Shown piece by piece: positions 44,741 through 55,500 of a stretch of 64,000 bases of DNA (position 1 is its first letter; each line of letters begins with the position of its first letter). A program made the translations under genes and the position numbers. The notes below the pieces were generated by a model. It worked only from the letters and a program-made list of their open reading frames with translations. It was not told the DNA's origin and ran no database searches. Source of the DNA: Agelas oroides (Eukaryota > Porifera > Demospongiae > Agelasida > Agelasidae); NCBI GenBank assembly GCA_949130485.1, contig OX422191.1:5395754-5459753 (forward strand), read 5' to 3'.

Positions 44741-46502
44741 CTCCGAGGAAGTGCTGTGAAGAACCTGCAGGCCTGTTTAATTTCCAGAGAAGATTGTGAG
44801 GTTGGTGCAAGCCTGTTTATGTGCGGTAAAGACTTGATAACGCCTTTTTAACCTCCAAGGAGGTACTGTGAAGCACGTTCAGGGCCTGTTTAAGTGCCAG
44901 GGAAGAACGAGAAAGCAGTTTTCACTGCTGTGGAGGCCCTGTGAGGTCGGTGCAATCCTGTTTATGTGCGGGAAAGACCTGATAAAGCAGTTTTAAACAC
45001 CAAAGATGTGCTGTGAAGCACGTGCAGGACTGTTTAAGTGCCAGGGAAGATCGAGAAAGCTGTTTTCACCATGTACTGGAGGTCCTGTGAGGCTAGTGCA
45101 AGCCTGTTTATGTGTGGGAATGACCTCACAAAGCCGTTTTAACCTCGGAGGAAGTGCTGTGAAGCGCGTGGAGGCCTGTTTATGTGCCAGGGAAGATCGA
45201 GAAAGCAGTTTTCACCACTGTGGAGGTCCTGTGCGGCTCGTGCAAGCCTGTCTATCTGCGTGAAAGACCTGATAAAGCCGTGTGATCCTCCGAGCAGGTG
45301 CAGTGAAGCATGTGCAAGCCTATTTAATTGCCAGAGAAGATCGAGAAAGCATTTATCACAACTGTGGAGGCGTGTGTTGTTGGCGCAAGCCTCTTTATGT
45401 GCGGGAAAGACCTGATAAAGCAGTTTCAACCGCTGTGGAGGTGCTGTGAAGCATGTGCAGGGCTGTTTAAAGTTCAAGAGAAGATCGAGAAAGCAGTTTC
45501 ACCACTGTGGAGATCCTGTGAGGCTCGTGCAAGCCTGTTTATTTGCGGGAAAGACCTGATAACACAGTTTTAACCTCCGAGGAGGTGATGTGATGCACGT
45601 GCAGGCCTGTTTAAGTGACACACAAGATCATGAAAGCAGATTTCAACACTGTGGTTGCCCTGTGAGATTGTTGCAAGCCTGTTTATGTGCGGGAAATACT
45701 GGTGCTGTGAAGCACGTGGAGGCCTGTTTAAGTGCCAGAGATGATCGAGAAAGCAGTTTTCATCGCTGTGGAGGCCGTGTGCAAGCCTGTTTATGTGTAA
45801 GAAATTCTGATAAAGTAGTTTTAACCTCCAAAGAGGAGCTGTGAAGCACGTGTAGACCTGTTTAAGTGCCAGGCAAGATCGAGAAAGCAGTTTTCACCGC
45901 TGTGGAAGTCCTGTGAGGCTCGTGCAAGACTGTTTATGTGCGGGAAAGACATGGTAACGCCGTTTTAACCTCCGAGGAGGTACTGTGAAGCACGTGCAGG
46001 CCTGTTTAAGTGCCAGGGAAGGTCGAGAAAGCAGTTTTCACCACTGTGGAAGTCCTGTGAGGCTCGTGCAACCTGTTTATGCGCGGGAAATCTTGATAAA
46101 GCCGTTTCAACCTCCGAAGAGGTACTGTGAAGTGCCAGGGAAGATCGAGAAAGCGCTTTTCACTACTGTGGTCTTTGAGGCTGGTACAAGCCTGTTTATG
46201 TGTGGGAAAGTCCTGATAACGCCGTTTTAACCTCCGAGGAGGTTATGAGAAGCACGTGCAGGCATGTTTATGTGCCAGGGAAGATCGAGAACGCAGTTTT
46301 CACCGCTGTGGGGGTCCTTTGAGGCCCGTGCAAGCCTATTTATGTGCGGTAAAGATCTGATAGCGCCGTTTTAACCTCCGAGAAGTGCCGTGAAACACGT
46401 GCAGGCCTGTTTAAGTGCCAAACAAGATCAATAAAGCAATTTTCAACACTGGTGGCCCTGTAAAATTGGTGCAAACCTGTTTATGTCCGTAAAAGACACG
46501 AT
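44741..46502 (+). repeat. Satellite 2 array, block 3
   Basis: About 12 dimers. The segment 44,890-45,100 closely repeats 42,370-42,590, and 46,040-46,230 repeats 42,560-42,760, including shared rare deletions; this indicates duplication inside the array before the MITE and TIR element split it. Confidence 0.9.
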
Positions 46503-47082
46503 CATTGCCAGAAATTTGAATAGCGCGGCGGTCACGACATTATTTCCGTAGCGTACGGAGTTATAAGTAAAACGCGGAAGTTTACGTTGTACCGTATTTG
46601 CAATTATCCGTAATTGCATATGCTAGCGTATATTTTTGTACCTATTTTGTACAGATTTGGCAAATTCTGTGAACAAAATCTGCAAAAACTTTACGGCCAG
46701 TCGGACAGAGGATATCAAAAATAAGTGAAGTATATCGTTAACCAATCAAAAATGATTTGCAAAACTGTACATTTTTATTTCAGAAAATTTGAAATGCCTA
46801 TTTTTTCACACTTCAATGTGTGAAAATACGGTAGAAATACTATCACGAATGGCAAATTCTGTGACCTTCAGGAGCCAGCGCTGTAGGTATCTGTGGCTAG
46901 TAGAGAGATAGCAGAAGGTGAGTATCTCGTTAACAACACATTTACGGACAAGGTAAGCTCGTTACTAAAGTTAGAGTTTGAACCGCCGTAGGCACCGTAG
47001 TAAAACATGAAGTACGTGTAACGGAAATGTAACGGACGTTTCCAAAGAGTGCGAAGTCCGTGTCGTTGCATTTCTGGCAATG
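46503..47082. mobile_element. Palindromic-ended insertion, 580 bp
   Basis: CATTGCCAGAAAT at the left mirrors ATTTCTGGCAATG at the right, and TTATTTCCGT / ACGGAAATGTAA segments are inverted further in. It breaks a satellite 2 unit (GACACGAT before, AACGC after). No target duplication and no coding region are evident. Confidence 0.6.
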
Positions 47083-47109
47083 AACGCTTTTTAACCTCCG
47101 AGGAGGTAC
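47083..47109 (+). repeat. Satellite 2 sliver between two insertions
   Basis: Contains AACCTCCGAGGAGGTACTG of a half-B unit. The array resumes after the next element at 49,221, showing that both neighbours inserted into one array. Confidence 0.8.
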
Positions 47110-47540
47110 TGTACAGTCGTTCCGCCAGTGACAAGTATACGGGGAATTATTGAAAAACAGGAAGTGAAAACGCAGGCGCATTCCAATGTTTAATTAACGG
47201 CACCTTGTCTTCCGGTGAGTTTTCAAAGTCTCTTGCCAAGAAGATCGAAGATGTAGGCGCTCACTCTGCCAGCGGTTTTATAGATCAATGAGTCTACTAT
47301 CGAGATCCAACGTTTCAAGTTGTAGCCTCTTACCGCTTTGTGTAGGGAAGCCGTTGTACACAAACGGTTCGATCGCACCGTGTGCAAGAGGGGTGCGGTA
47401 TTTTGTTGCACGTTTTTGTTCGCCCCCCCTGAGCTGCATGAAACAGGTACCATTCGAAAGCACTGGAATAGGGCTACAAAATATGCAAAAACTAGGCGTG
47501 TACACGAACTAGGGGCTGGGATATACGCGCTGGTATGCAG

Positions 47541-48788
47541 ACCCAAAAATTGTAAAATACTCAGTCGCAACGTGGTGAGGATATGTCGGCCAACGAAGCC
47601 AGCGTTCGTAAAAGCACTTGTAACGACACTCAGAGTCGCTGTGCTCTGTGCTAAGAGCATCTGAAGGACGTGCAAAGCCATCCTGGGCAGTGGCAAAGTG
47701 ATTTGCAGCAGTTATTTCAGCGGTAAGCCTCTGAGCCTCTGTAAATTACTAGTTGAGTGCGTTTAGCATTATGAGTTAGGCTTTAAAAGAGAGAATTACG
47801 CCGAGTTGGGAAGCTGTAAAGCTGGGAAACATAAAGACCGAGTTTATTTATAAAAGACAAAGCCACAGAAGCAAAAGCCTAATGATTTTGTGTGTTACTT
47901 TTTTTTTTTTGCTATTTCCTGGCACTAAAACATACTGCCATGTTCTGAGGCTCTTTCCTGCTTTTGTCACATTTGAGTACAAGTCAAGTCCAAAGGCAAA
48001 AGCTAGGAAAAGGCCTGAGAACAGAACCACTTGTTCTTTGTCCCAAACAATAATTCACTTTGTAAATACTTCATGTTCTAGCTAGCCGTTGGACGAACAT
48101 TGCCAAATTATCCATGCCTCAAGATGCTTTGGAGTTCCTCCCTGTAGACACTTTGAACATGCATGCGGTAAAATCTTCCAGGCATTTCCCCTCCGTTCTT
48201 GCATACTATCAGTTGGGTGCATTTTGCATAGCTAGGAAAAGAATTTGTGATTCTGTGACTGTTTGTAAATTTGGCGGTGCAAGATCCTTTCAATGCTCTG
48301 TCATGCTCTAGGAACGTGCTGTGGACGAAGTAGCTATGGAGAGACCAGTGATGGCACCTACAAATCAAGAATAGAATTATAAACATGTATATGCTCCCCC
48401 CTCACCCACACCCACCCAGTGGCACCCACACACACACACACACACGCACACACACGTGCACACACACACACACACGCACACACACACACGTGCACGCACA
48501 CACAAACACACACACACACATACACACACAGCATTCTATTTTCACTTCTTCAGAGAGTTTCCTCATGACAAGACTATATGTATCTTTACCTTGATCTTCT
48601 CCCCGTCCCCCACTTCTGCTCATGCCCTGGTGCTCTACAAAAGGCTGGGATGGTTCTTTAGTCTCCAGCATCTTTGTCTTACCTTTTTATGGAGTATGAA
48701 AGGCATGTGCAGTGTTAGAACTGGCATGTGTGTTGTCTTTTTTGTACTGTCAGCTATTATCAAAGTTGAAAACTACTGCAATTTTTCA
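47541..48788. other. Loop of the long-TIR element, no gene seen
   Basis: No open frame with recognisable protein features. The TTCCTGGCACTAAAACATAC region is AT-rich, and a CA tract fills 48,420-48,530. Confidence 0.5.
48420..48530. repeat. (CA)n microsatellite
   Basis: CACACA tract broken by CGCA and CGTGCA steps. It generates spurious His-Thr and Val-Cys frames on the two strands. Confidence 0.92.
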
Positions 48789-49220
48789 GTCCGCATACCA
48801 GCGCGTATATCCCAGACCCTAGTTCGTGTACACGCCTAGTTTTTGCATATTTTGTAGCCCTATTCCAGTGCTTTCGAATGGTACCTGTTTCATGCAGCTC
48901 AGGGGGGGCGAACAAAAACGTGCAACAAAAAACCGCACCCCTCTTGCACGGGGTGCGATCGAACCGTTCGTGTACAACGGCTTCCCTACACGAAGCGGTA
49001 AGAGGCTAGAACTTGAAACGTTGGATCTCGATAGTAGACTCATTGATCTATAAAACCGCTGGCAGAGTGAGCGCCTACAGCTTCTCCCTTGTTGGTAGGA
49101 GTCCTTGAAAACTCACCGGAAGACAAAGTGCTGTTAATTAAACGTTGGAATTTCTGCACGTATACACTTTCCGTTTTTCAATAATTGTCCGTATATTGTC
49201 ACTGGCGGAACGACTGTGTA

Positions 49221-50274
49221 AAGCACATGGACGCCTGTTTAAGTGCCAGAGAGGATCGAGAAAGCAGTTTTCACCACTGTGGAGGTCCTGTGAGGCTCGT
49301 GCAAGCCTATTTATGTGCGGGAAAGAGCTGACAAGGCCGTTTTAACCTTCGAGGATGTACTGTGAAGCACGTGCAGGCCTGTTTAAATGCCAGGGAAGAT
49401 CGAGAAACCACTTTTCACCACTGTGGAGGTCCTGTGAGGCTCGTGCATGCCTGTTTATGTGCGGAAAAGACCTGACAAAGCCGTTTTAACCTCCGAGGGG
49501 GTACAGTGAAGCACGTGCAGGCCTGTTTAACTGCCAGGGAAGATCAAGGAAGCAGTTTTCACCACTGTGGAGGCCCTATGAGGTTTGTGCAAGCCTGTTT
49601 ATATGCGGGAAAGACCTGATAAAGCACTTTTAACCTCCTAGGAGGTGCTGTGAAACACGTGCAGGCCTGTTTAAGTGCCAGGGAAGATCGAGAAAGCAGT
49701 TTTCACCACTGTGAAGGTCCTGTGAGGTTCATGCAAGCCTGTTTAATTGCGGGAGAGACCTGATAACGCCGTGTTAACCTCCGAGGTGGTACAGTGAAGC
49801 ACGTGCAGACCTGTTTAACTGCCAGGGAAGATCGAGAAAGCAGTTTTCACCGCTGTGGAGGCCCTATGTGGTTGGTGCAAGGCTGTTTATGAGCGGGAAT
49901 GACCTGATAACGCTGTTTTAATCTCCGAGGGGGTATTTTGAAGCACGTTCAGGCTTGCTTAAGTGCCAAAGAGGATCGAGAAAGCATATTTCACAACTGT
50001 GGTGGTCCTGCGAGGCTCGTGCAAGCCTGTTTATGTGCGGGAAAGACCTGACAAAGTCGTTTTAACCTCCGAGGAGGTTGTTGTGCAGCACGTGCAGGCA
50101 GGCCTGTTTATGTGCTATGGAGGACCGAGAAAGCAGTTTTCACCACTGTGGAGGTCATGTGAGGCTCATGCAAGCCTGTTTATGTGCGTGAAAGACCTGA
50201 TAACGCCGTTTTAACCTCCGAGCAGGTGCTGTGAAGCAAGTGCATGCCTGTTTAAGTGCCAGGGAAGATTGAGA
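49221..50274 (+). repeat. Satellite 2 array, block 4
   Basis: About seven dimers in the plus orientation; the stretch 49,270-49,550 closely repeats 42,970-43,240. It ends abruptly at GGGAAGATTGAGA. This is the last plus-oriented copy. Confidence 0.9.
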
Positions 50275-51598
50275 TACAGTCTACACGAACGCGTCAGAAA
50301 TGTGGGTGTGTTATGTCAAAATGAATTTGCCGGAAGTAATGTACGCGGCCCGAGCTTACGTCAAAGGAATGTTAATCACGCACGTTGGAATGTAATTTTG
50401 ATTGTAGCGCTAGCGCTCGAGGACAAACAAGAGCGTTGAGAAGGCTGTTTCGCGGCAGATCTCGCAGTGAACGTCTTTTCTACTACCATCGCTGGTTTGA
50501 TACGTTTTAAGATTTAGTAAGCCTACCTACTGTGTACTGTTTAACTACAATCTGTATTCAGAAATTAGGCTACGTCCTACGCCGTACGGTATATATTTGT
50601 TAGCTATCTGGTAGGCTTAAGTGTTTGTAATCCCGTTGTGGAAGTATAGTGGGTCATGAAAGCCTTATCACTCTTCTTTGCTCGCTAAGAGACCCTTGGG
50701 AACTGTAGCAGTGTGATGGTGCTCTTGAATTAGAATCTTTGGCTGATATTGATACTGAACACAACCAGCAATTTCGTAAGCTTCACACACTTTTCCATGA
50801 AAGATGCAGCTTTGCTGCAAGATGACACAGGCTAGAATTTATGTTGCCCTCAAGTTCACCATAAACTACTGCTGACCTCTACAGTTCATTGCTGTGCGTG
50901 GCATGAGATAAATTATGGCATCATCTTCGTCAATAGAATTGTTGAAATATGGCCTGAAGATCATGCAAAGCCCAAGATTGTCAACTGTAGATGAGAAGAC
51001 TCTTTTGGAAAGCTGTTAGTGCATTTTGCAGTGAGGCAGTCACTAATTTGTTTCTATGTTACTCAGGCCAGATGGTCCCAGAGTGTTGGTGGTGGGCTTA
51101 AAACTGGTCGCAAGATCAAGATATTGGTATGACCCTAGTGCCGACAGAAGGAGGGAGGGAAAAGTCTGGTGAGTGATTTAGCAATGCTATGGATCTCCAG
51201 CATGTCAGTGAACTGATCAATGAGGCCAAGCTAAGAACAGTAGAAGCACTAGCGTGCTAGGTATACAAAGAAACAGTAAACAATATTGTTACCTCTATGT
51301 CATTTTCCCTCACTACAGGATCACCATTCAGCGTCAGAGAGGCCTGTGAAATTGAGATGCCATGAGCATTGAAGACTGCTTATTTGTTTGCCAAAGTTTG
51401 TCTGAATAAAGTGCTTGTGCATGCGTTCTTTGCTTGCAGGGCGCGCGCTAAATGTTTGGATTACGCAAGAAATAATGTTTAGAATGCAGTTATCTTGGAA
51501 GCCGTTCCGGGGAATGAGTAGTTTCTGAATTTACAAGTAGCGTATCCCGGGAGTGGAACGGAGTTATGCTTCGTTGGAACCGTACGTTATACGGCCAA

Positions 51599-51600
<2 letters not shown>
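50275..51600. other. Spacer between inverted satellite arrays, no gene seen
   Basis: About 1.3 kb of non-satellite sequence between oppositely oriented arrays. There are no long open frames and no recognised motif. It ends at a TTA microsatellite that marks a LINE fragment. Confidence 0.5.
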
Positions 51601-51629
<29 letters not shown>

Positions 51630-52500
51630 GCTTTACAGCTGCAGTATGAGGTGGTGATATAAAACTGAAGTGAAATGAGGAGTTCATAGTGTGTGGTGAC
51701 TGTTGGATAGTATTGAGGCTGTCTACAGCTGAGGGTCAACTATAACATGTATAGCAGCCAGGACGTAAAAATTAAGCTTATAGTTAGGTTTAACTGATTA
51801 TGAAACAGTGACTATGTGTAATTGCATGTAGTTACAATGATCGGAAGTTTGATTTGGGTTGTGAGAAGCATTTTGAGCATGGGCATGAGAAGTGGTAAGT
51901 GCAACTGTTGGATGTGTCGAACTTTGATAAGAATGAGTCCCAGAATAGTTCTTTTAGATTTCTCTTGATGGAATCCAAAGAGAGAGAAAGGTCTATTAGT
52001 GGTAGGGAGTTCCAGAGATATGGTAGTCTGTTGAAGTATAGTTGTTTATCTCGGTTGCTTTTGATGACTGGCTGGACTAGCTTTCTGTGGCTTCTTGAAC
52101 GAGTAGGATTGCTGCTGAATGAAACGAAGTCTAGGATATCAAAAGAGTCTGGGTTTTTTAATGAAGTAATAAAAAAGCAGATGTCATTGAGCTCAAGCAG
52201 CATTGCAATTGGTAATAGATGGAGTTTGATTAGTCTAGTTCTGTAATCTGAGTTGTAATCATTGAGAATGTACTCGGTAGCACGACGTTGAAGTGATTCC
52301 ATTGCATTAATATCTTTGGTTAGGATCGGTCTCCAAATTTGGGAGCCATACAAGATTTGGGATCTGACAAGAGATACATATAGTTGTTTCTTGGTGGTGG
52401 TATTGTTGGTTGAACTGAAGGTCCGGCGAAGTAATCCTAAGATGTTGTATGCTTTAGATGTAACTTTGGATATATATCATGTACCAGCGAGGCAAGTATG
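51601..52500 (-). mobile_element. LINE 3' fragment with (TTA)n tail
   Basis: The left edge is (TTA)10 followed by TTGCTTTACAGC, the same 3' end as at 21,373. It is 5'-truncated near 52,500. Both copies lie on the minus strand. Confidence 0.8.
51832..52480 (-). pseudogene. C-terminal region of LINE ORF2
   Basis: The minus-strand frame covers the region after the RT domain. It contains KAYNILGLLRRTF, YVSLVRSQILYGSQIWRP, AMESLQRRATEYILNDY and LPYLWNSLPLIDLSLSLD, closing with a cysteine cluster and a stop at 51,834-51,832. The 'W.P....D....E..QRRAT..IL' block is typical of the thumb/C-terminal part of CR1/L2- or Jockey-like LINEs. The copy is only a 3' fragment and non-functional. Confidence 0.78.
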
Positions 52501-52552
52501 GCGGCTGTATGTGCTTTCGCTCCACTTTGTCCAGTAAATCAAAAATAGCAGA

Positions 52553-55500
52553 AGTTTGCTCACAGTGGTGAAATCTGCTTTCTTGACTGTCCCTGGCACT
52601 TAAACAGGCCTACACGTGCTTCAAAGCATCTCCTCGGAGGTAAAAACGGCATCATCGCGTCTTTTCAGCACATAAACAGGCTTACATCACCCGCACAGGA
52701 CCTCCCCAGTGGTGAAACCTGCTTTCTCGACCGTCCCTGGCACTTCAACAGGCCTACACGTGCTTCAAAGCATCTCCTCGGAGGTTAAAAGGGTCTTTCT
52801 CACACATAAACAAGTTTGCATCAACCTCACAGGGCTTCCATAGCGGTGAAAACTGCTTTTTCGATCTTTTCTGCCACTTAAACAAGCCCGTACGTGCTTC
52901 ACAACACCTCCTCGGAGGATAAAACGGTGTTATCATGTCTTTTCAGCACATAAACAAGCTTGCACAAACCTCACAGGGCTTCCACAGCGGTCAGGACTGC
53001 TTTCTCGATCTTCTCTGACACTTAAGCAGGCCTGTACGTGCTTCACAGTACCCCTTCAGAGGTTAAAACGGCGTTATCATGTCTTTTCCGCACGTCAACA
53101 GGCTTACATGAGCTTCACAGGACATCCACAGTGGTGAAAACTGCTTTCTCGACCGTCCCTGGCACTTAAACAGGCCTACACGTGCTTTAAAGCATCTCCT
53201 CGGAGGTTAAATGGGTGTTATCAGGTCTTTTCCGCACATAAACAAGCTTGCACCAACCTCACAGGGCTTCCACAGCGGTGAAAACTGCTTTCTCGATCTT
53301 CTCTGCTACTTAAACAAGCCCGTACGTGCTTCACAGCACCTCCTCGGAGGTTAAAACGGCGTTATCAGGTCTTTTCAGCGCATAAACAAGCTTGCATGAG
53401 CTTCACAGGACGTCCACAGTGGTGAAAACTGCTTTCTCGACCGTCCCTGGCACTTAAACAGGCCTACACGTGCTTCAAAGCGTCTCCTTGGAGGTTAAAA
53501 CGGTGTTATCAGGTCTTTTCCGCACATAAACAAGCTTGCACCAACCTCACAGGGCTTCCACAGCGGTGAAAACTGCTTTCTCGATCTTCTCTGCCACTTA
53601 AACAAGCCTGTACGTGCTGCACAGCACCTCCTCGGAGGTTAAAACGTCGTTATCAGGTGTTTTCAGCGCATAAACAAGCTTGTACCAACCTCACAGGCCT
53701 TCCTCAGCGGTCAAAACTGCTTTCTCGATCTTCTCTGCCACTTAAGCAGGCCTGTACGTGTTTCACAGTACCCCATCAGAGGTTAAAACGGCGTTATCAT
53801 GTCTTTTCCGCACGTAAACAGGCTTACATGAGCTTCACAGGACATCCACAGTGGTGAAAACTGCTTTCTCGACCGTCCCTGGCACTTAAACAGGCCTACA
53901 CGTGCTTCAAAGCGTCTCCTTGGAGGTTAAAACGGTGTTATCAGGTCTTTTCCGCACATAAACAAGCTTGCACCAACCTCACAGGGTTTCCACAGCGGTC
54001 AAAAGTGCTTTCTCGATCTTCTCTGCCACAGCCTGTACGTGCTTCACAGCACCTCCTAGGAGGTTAAAACGGCGTTATCAGGTGTTTTCAGCACATAAAC
54101 AAGCTTGCACCAACCTCACACGGCTTCCTCAGCGGTCAAAACTGCTTTCTCGATCTTCTCTGCCACTTAAACAGACCTGTACGTTCTTCAGAGTACCCCA
54201 TCAGAGGTTAAAACGGCGTTATCATGTCTTTTCCGCACGTAAACAGGCTTACATGAGCTTCACAGGACATCCACAGTGGTGAAAACTGTCCCTGCAACTT
54301 AAACAGGCCTACACGTGCTTCAAAGCGTCTCCTTGGACATTAAAACGGTGTTATCAGGTCTTTTCCGCACGTAAACAAGCTTGCGCCAACCTCACAGGGC
54401 TTCCACAGCGGTCAAAACTGCTTTCTGGATCTTCTCTGCCACTTAAACGAGCCTGTACGTGCTTCACAGCACCTCATCGGAGGTTAAAACAGCGTTATCA
54501 GGTGTTTTCAGCACATAAACAAGCTTGTACCAACCTCACAGGGCTTCCTCAGCGGTTACAACTGCTTTCTCGATCTTCTCTGCCACTCAAACAGGCCTGT
54601 ACGTTCTTCACAGTACCCCATCAGAGGTTAAAACGGCGTTATCATGTCTTTTCTGCACATAAAAAGGCTTGCACTAATCTCACAGGGTTTCCACAGTGGT
54701 GAAAACTGCTTTGTCGATCTTTTCTGGCACTTAAACAGGCCTGCAAGTTCATCACAGTACCACCTCGGATGTTAAAAAGGCCTTATCAAGTCTTTTCCGC
54801 ACATAAACAGGCTTACATGAGCCTCACAGGACCTCCACAGTGGTGAAAACTGCTTTCTCGACAGTCCCTGTCACTTAAACAGGCCTAAACGTGCTTTAAA
54901 GCATCTCCTCGGAGGTTAAAAGGGCGATATCAGGTCTTTCTCACACATAAACAAGCTTGCACCAAGCTCACAGGGCTTCCACAGCGGTGAAAACTGCTTT
55001 CTCGATCTTCTCTGCCACTTAAACAAGCCTGTACGTCCTTCACAGCACCTCCTCGGAGGTTAAAACGGCGTTATCAGGTGTTTTCAGCACATAAACAAGC
55101 TTGCACCAACCTCACAGGGCTTCCTCAGCGGTCAAAACTGCTTTCTCGATCTTCTCTGCCACTTAAACAGGCCTGTACGTTCTTCAAAGCGTCTCCTTGG
55201 CGGTTAAAACGGTGTTATCAGGTCTTTCCCGCTCATAAACAACCTTGCACCAACCTCACAGGGCTTCCACAGCGGTCAAAACTGCTTTCTCGATCTTCTC
55301 TGCCACTTAAACAAGCCTGTACGTGCTGCACAGCACTGCCTCGGAGGTTAAAACGGCGTTATCAGGTGTTTTCAGCACATAAACAAGCTTGCACCAACCT
55401 CACAAGGATTCCTCAGCGGTCAAAACTGCTTTCTCGATCTTCTCTGCCACTTAAACAGGCCTGTACGTTCTTCACAGTACCCTATCAGAGGTTAAAACGG

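Larger units (their letters stand above)
47114..49216. mobile_element. 2.1-kb element with 427-bp inverted repeats
   Basis: Left arm 47,114-47,540 and right arm 48,789-49,216 are near-perfect mirrors beginning CAGTCGTTCCGCCAGTGACA. TGTA is duplicated at both edges (47,110-47,113 and 49,217-49,220). The interior (47,541-48,788) has no recognised gene and carries a long CA microsatellite. Frames read in the arms (for example 47,288-47,512 plus and 48,819-49,043 minus) are mirror copies of each other. The superfamily is unassigned. Confidence 0.87.

Noticed and set aside
48385-48839. His-Thr-rich and Val-Cys-rich ORFs
   Set aside because: Direct translation of a CA microsatellite.
47288-49053. 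Paired 74-75-residue ORFs at 47.3 and 48.8 kb as duplicated genes
   Set aside because: They are mirror images in the inverted arms of one transposable element.
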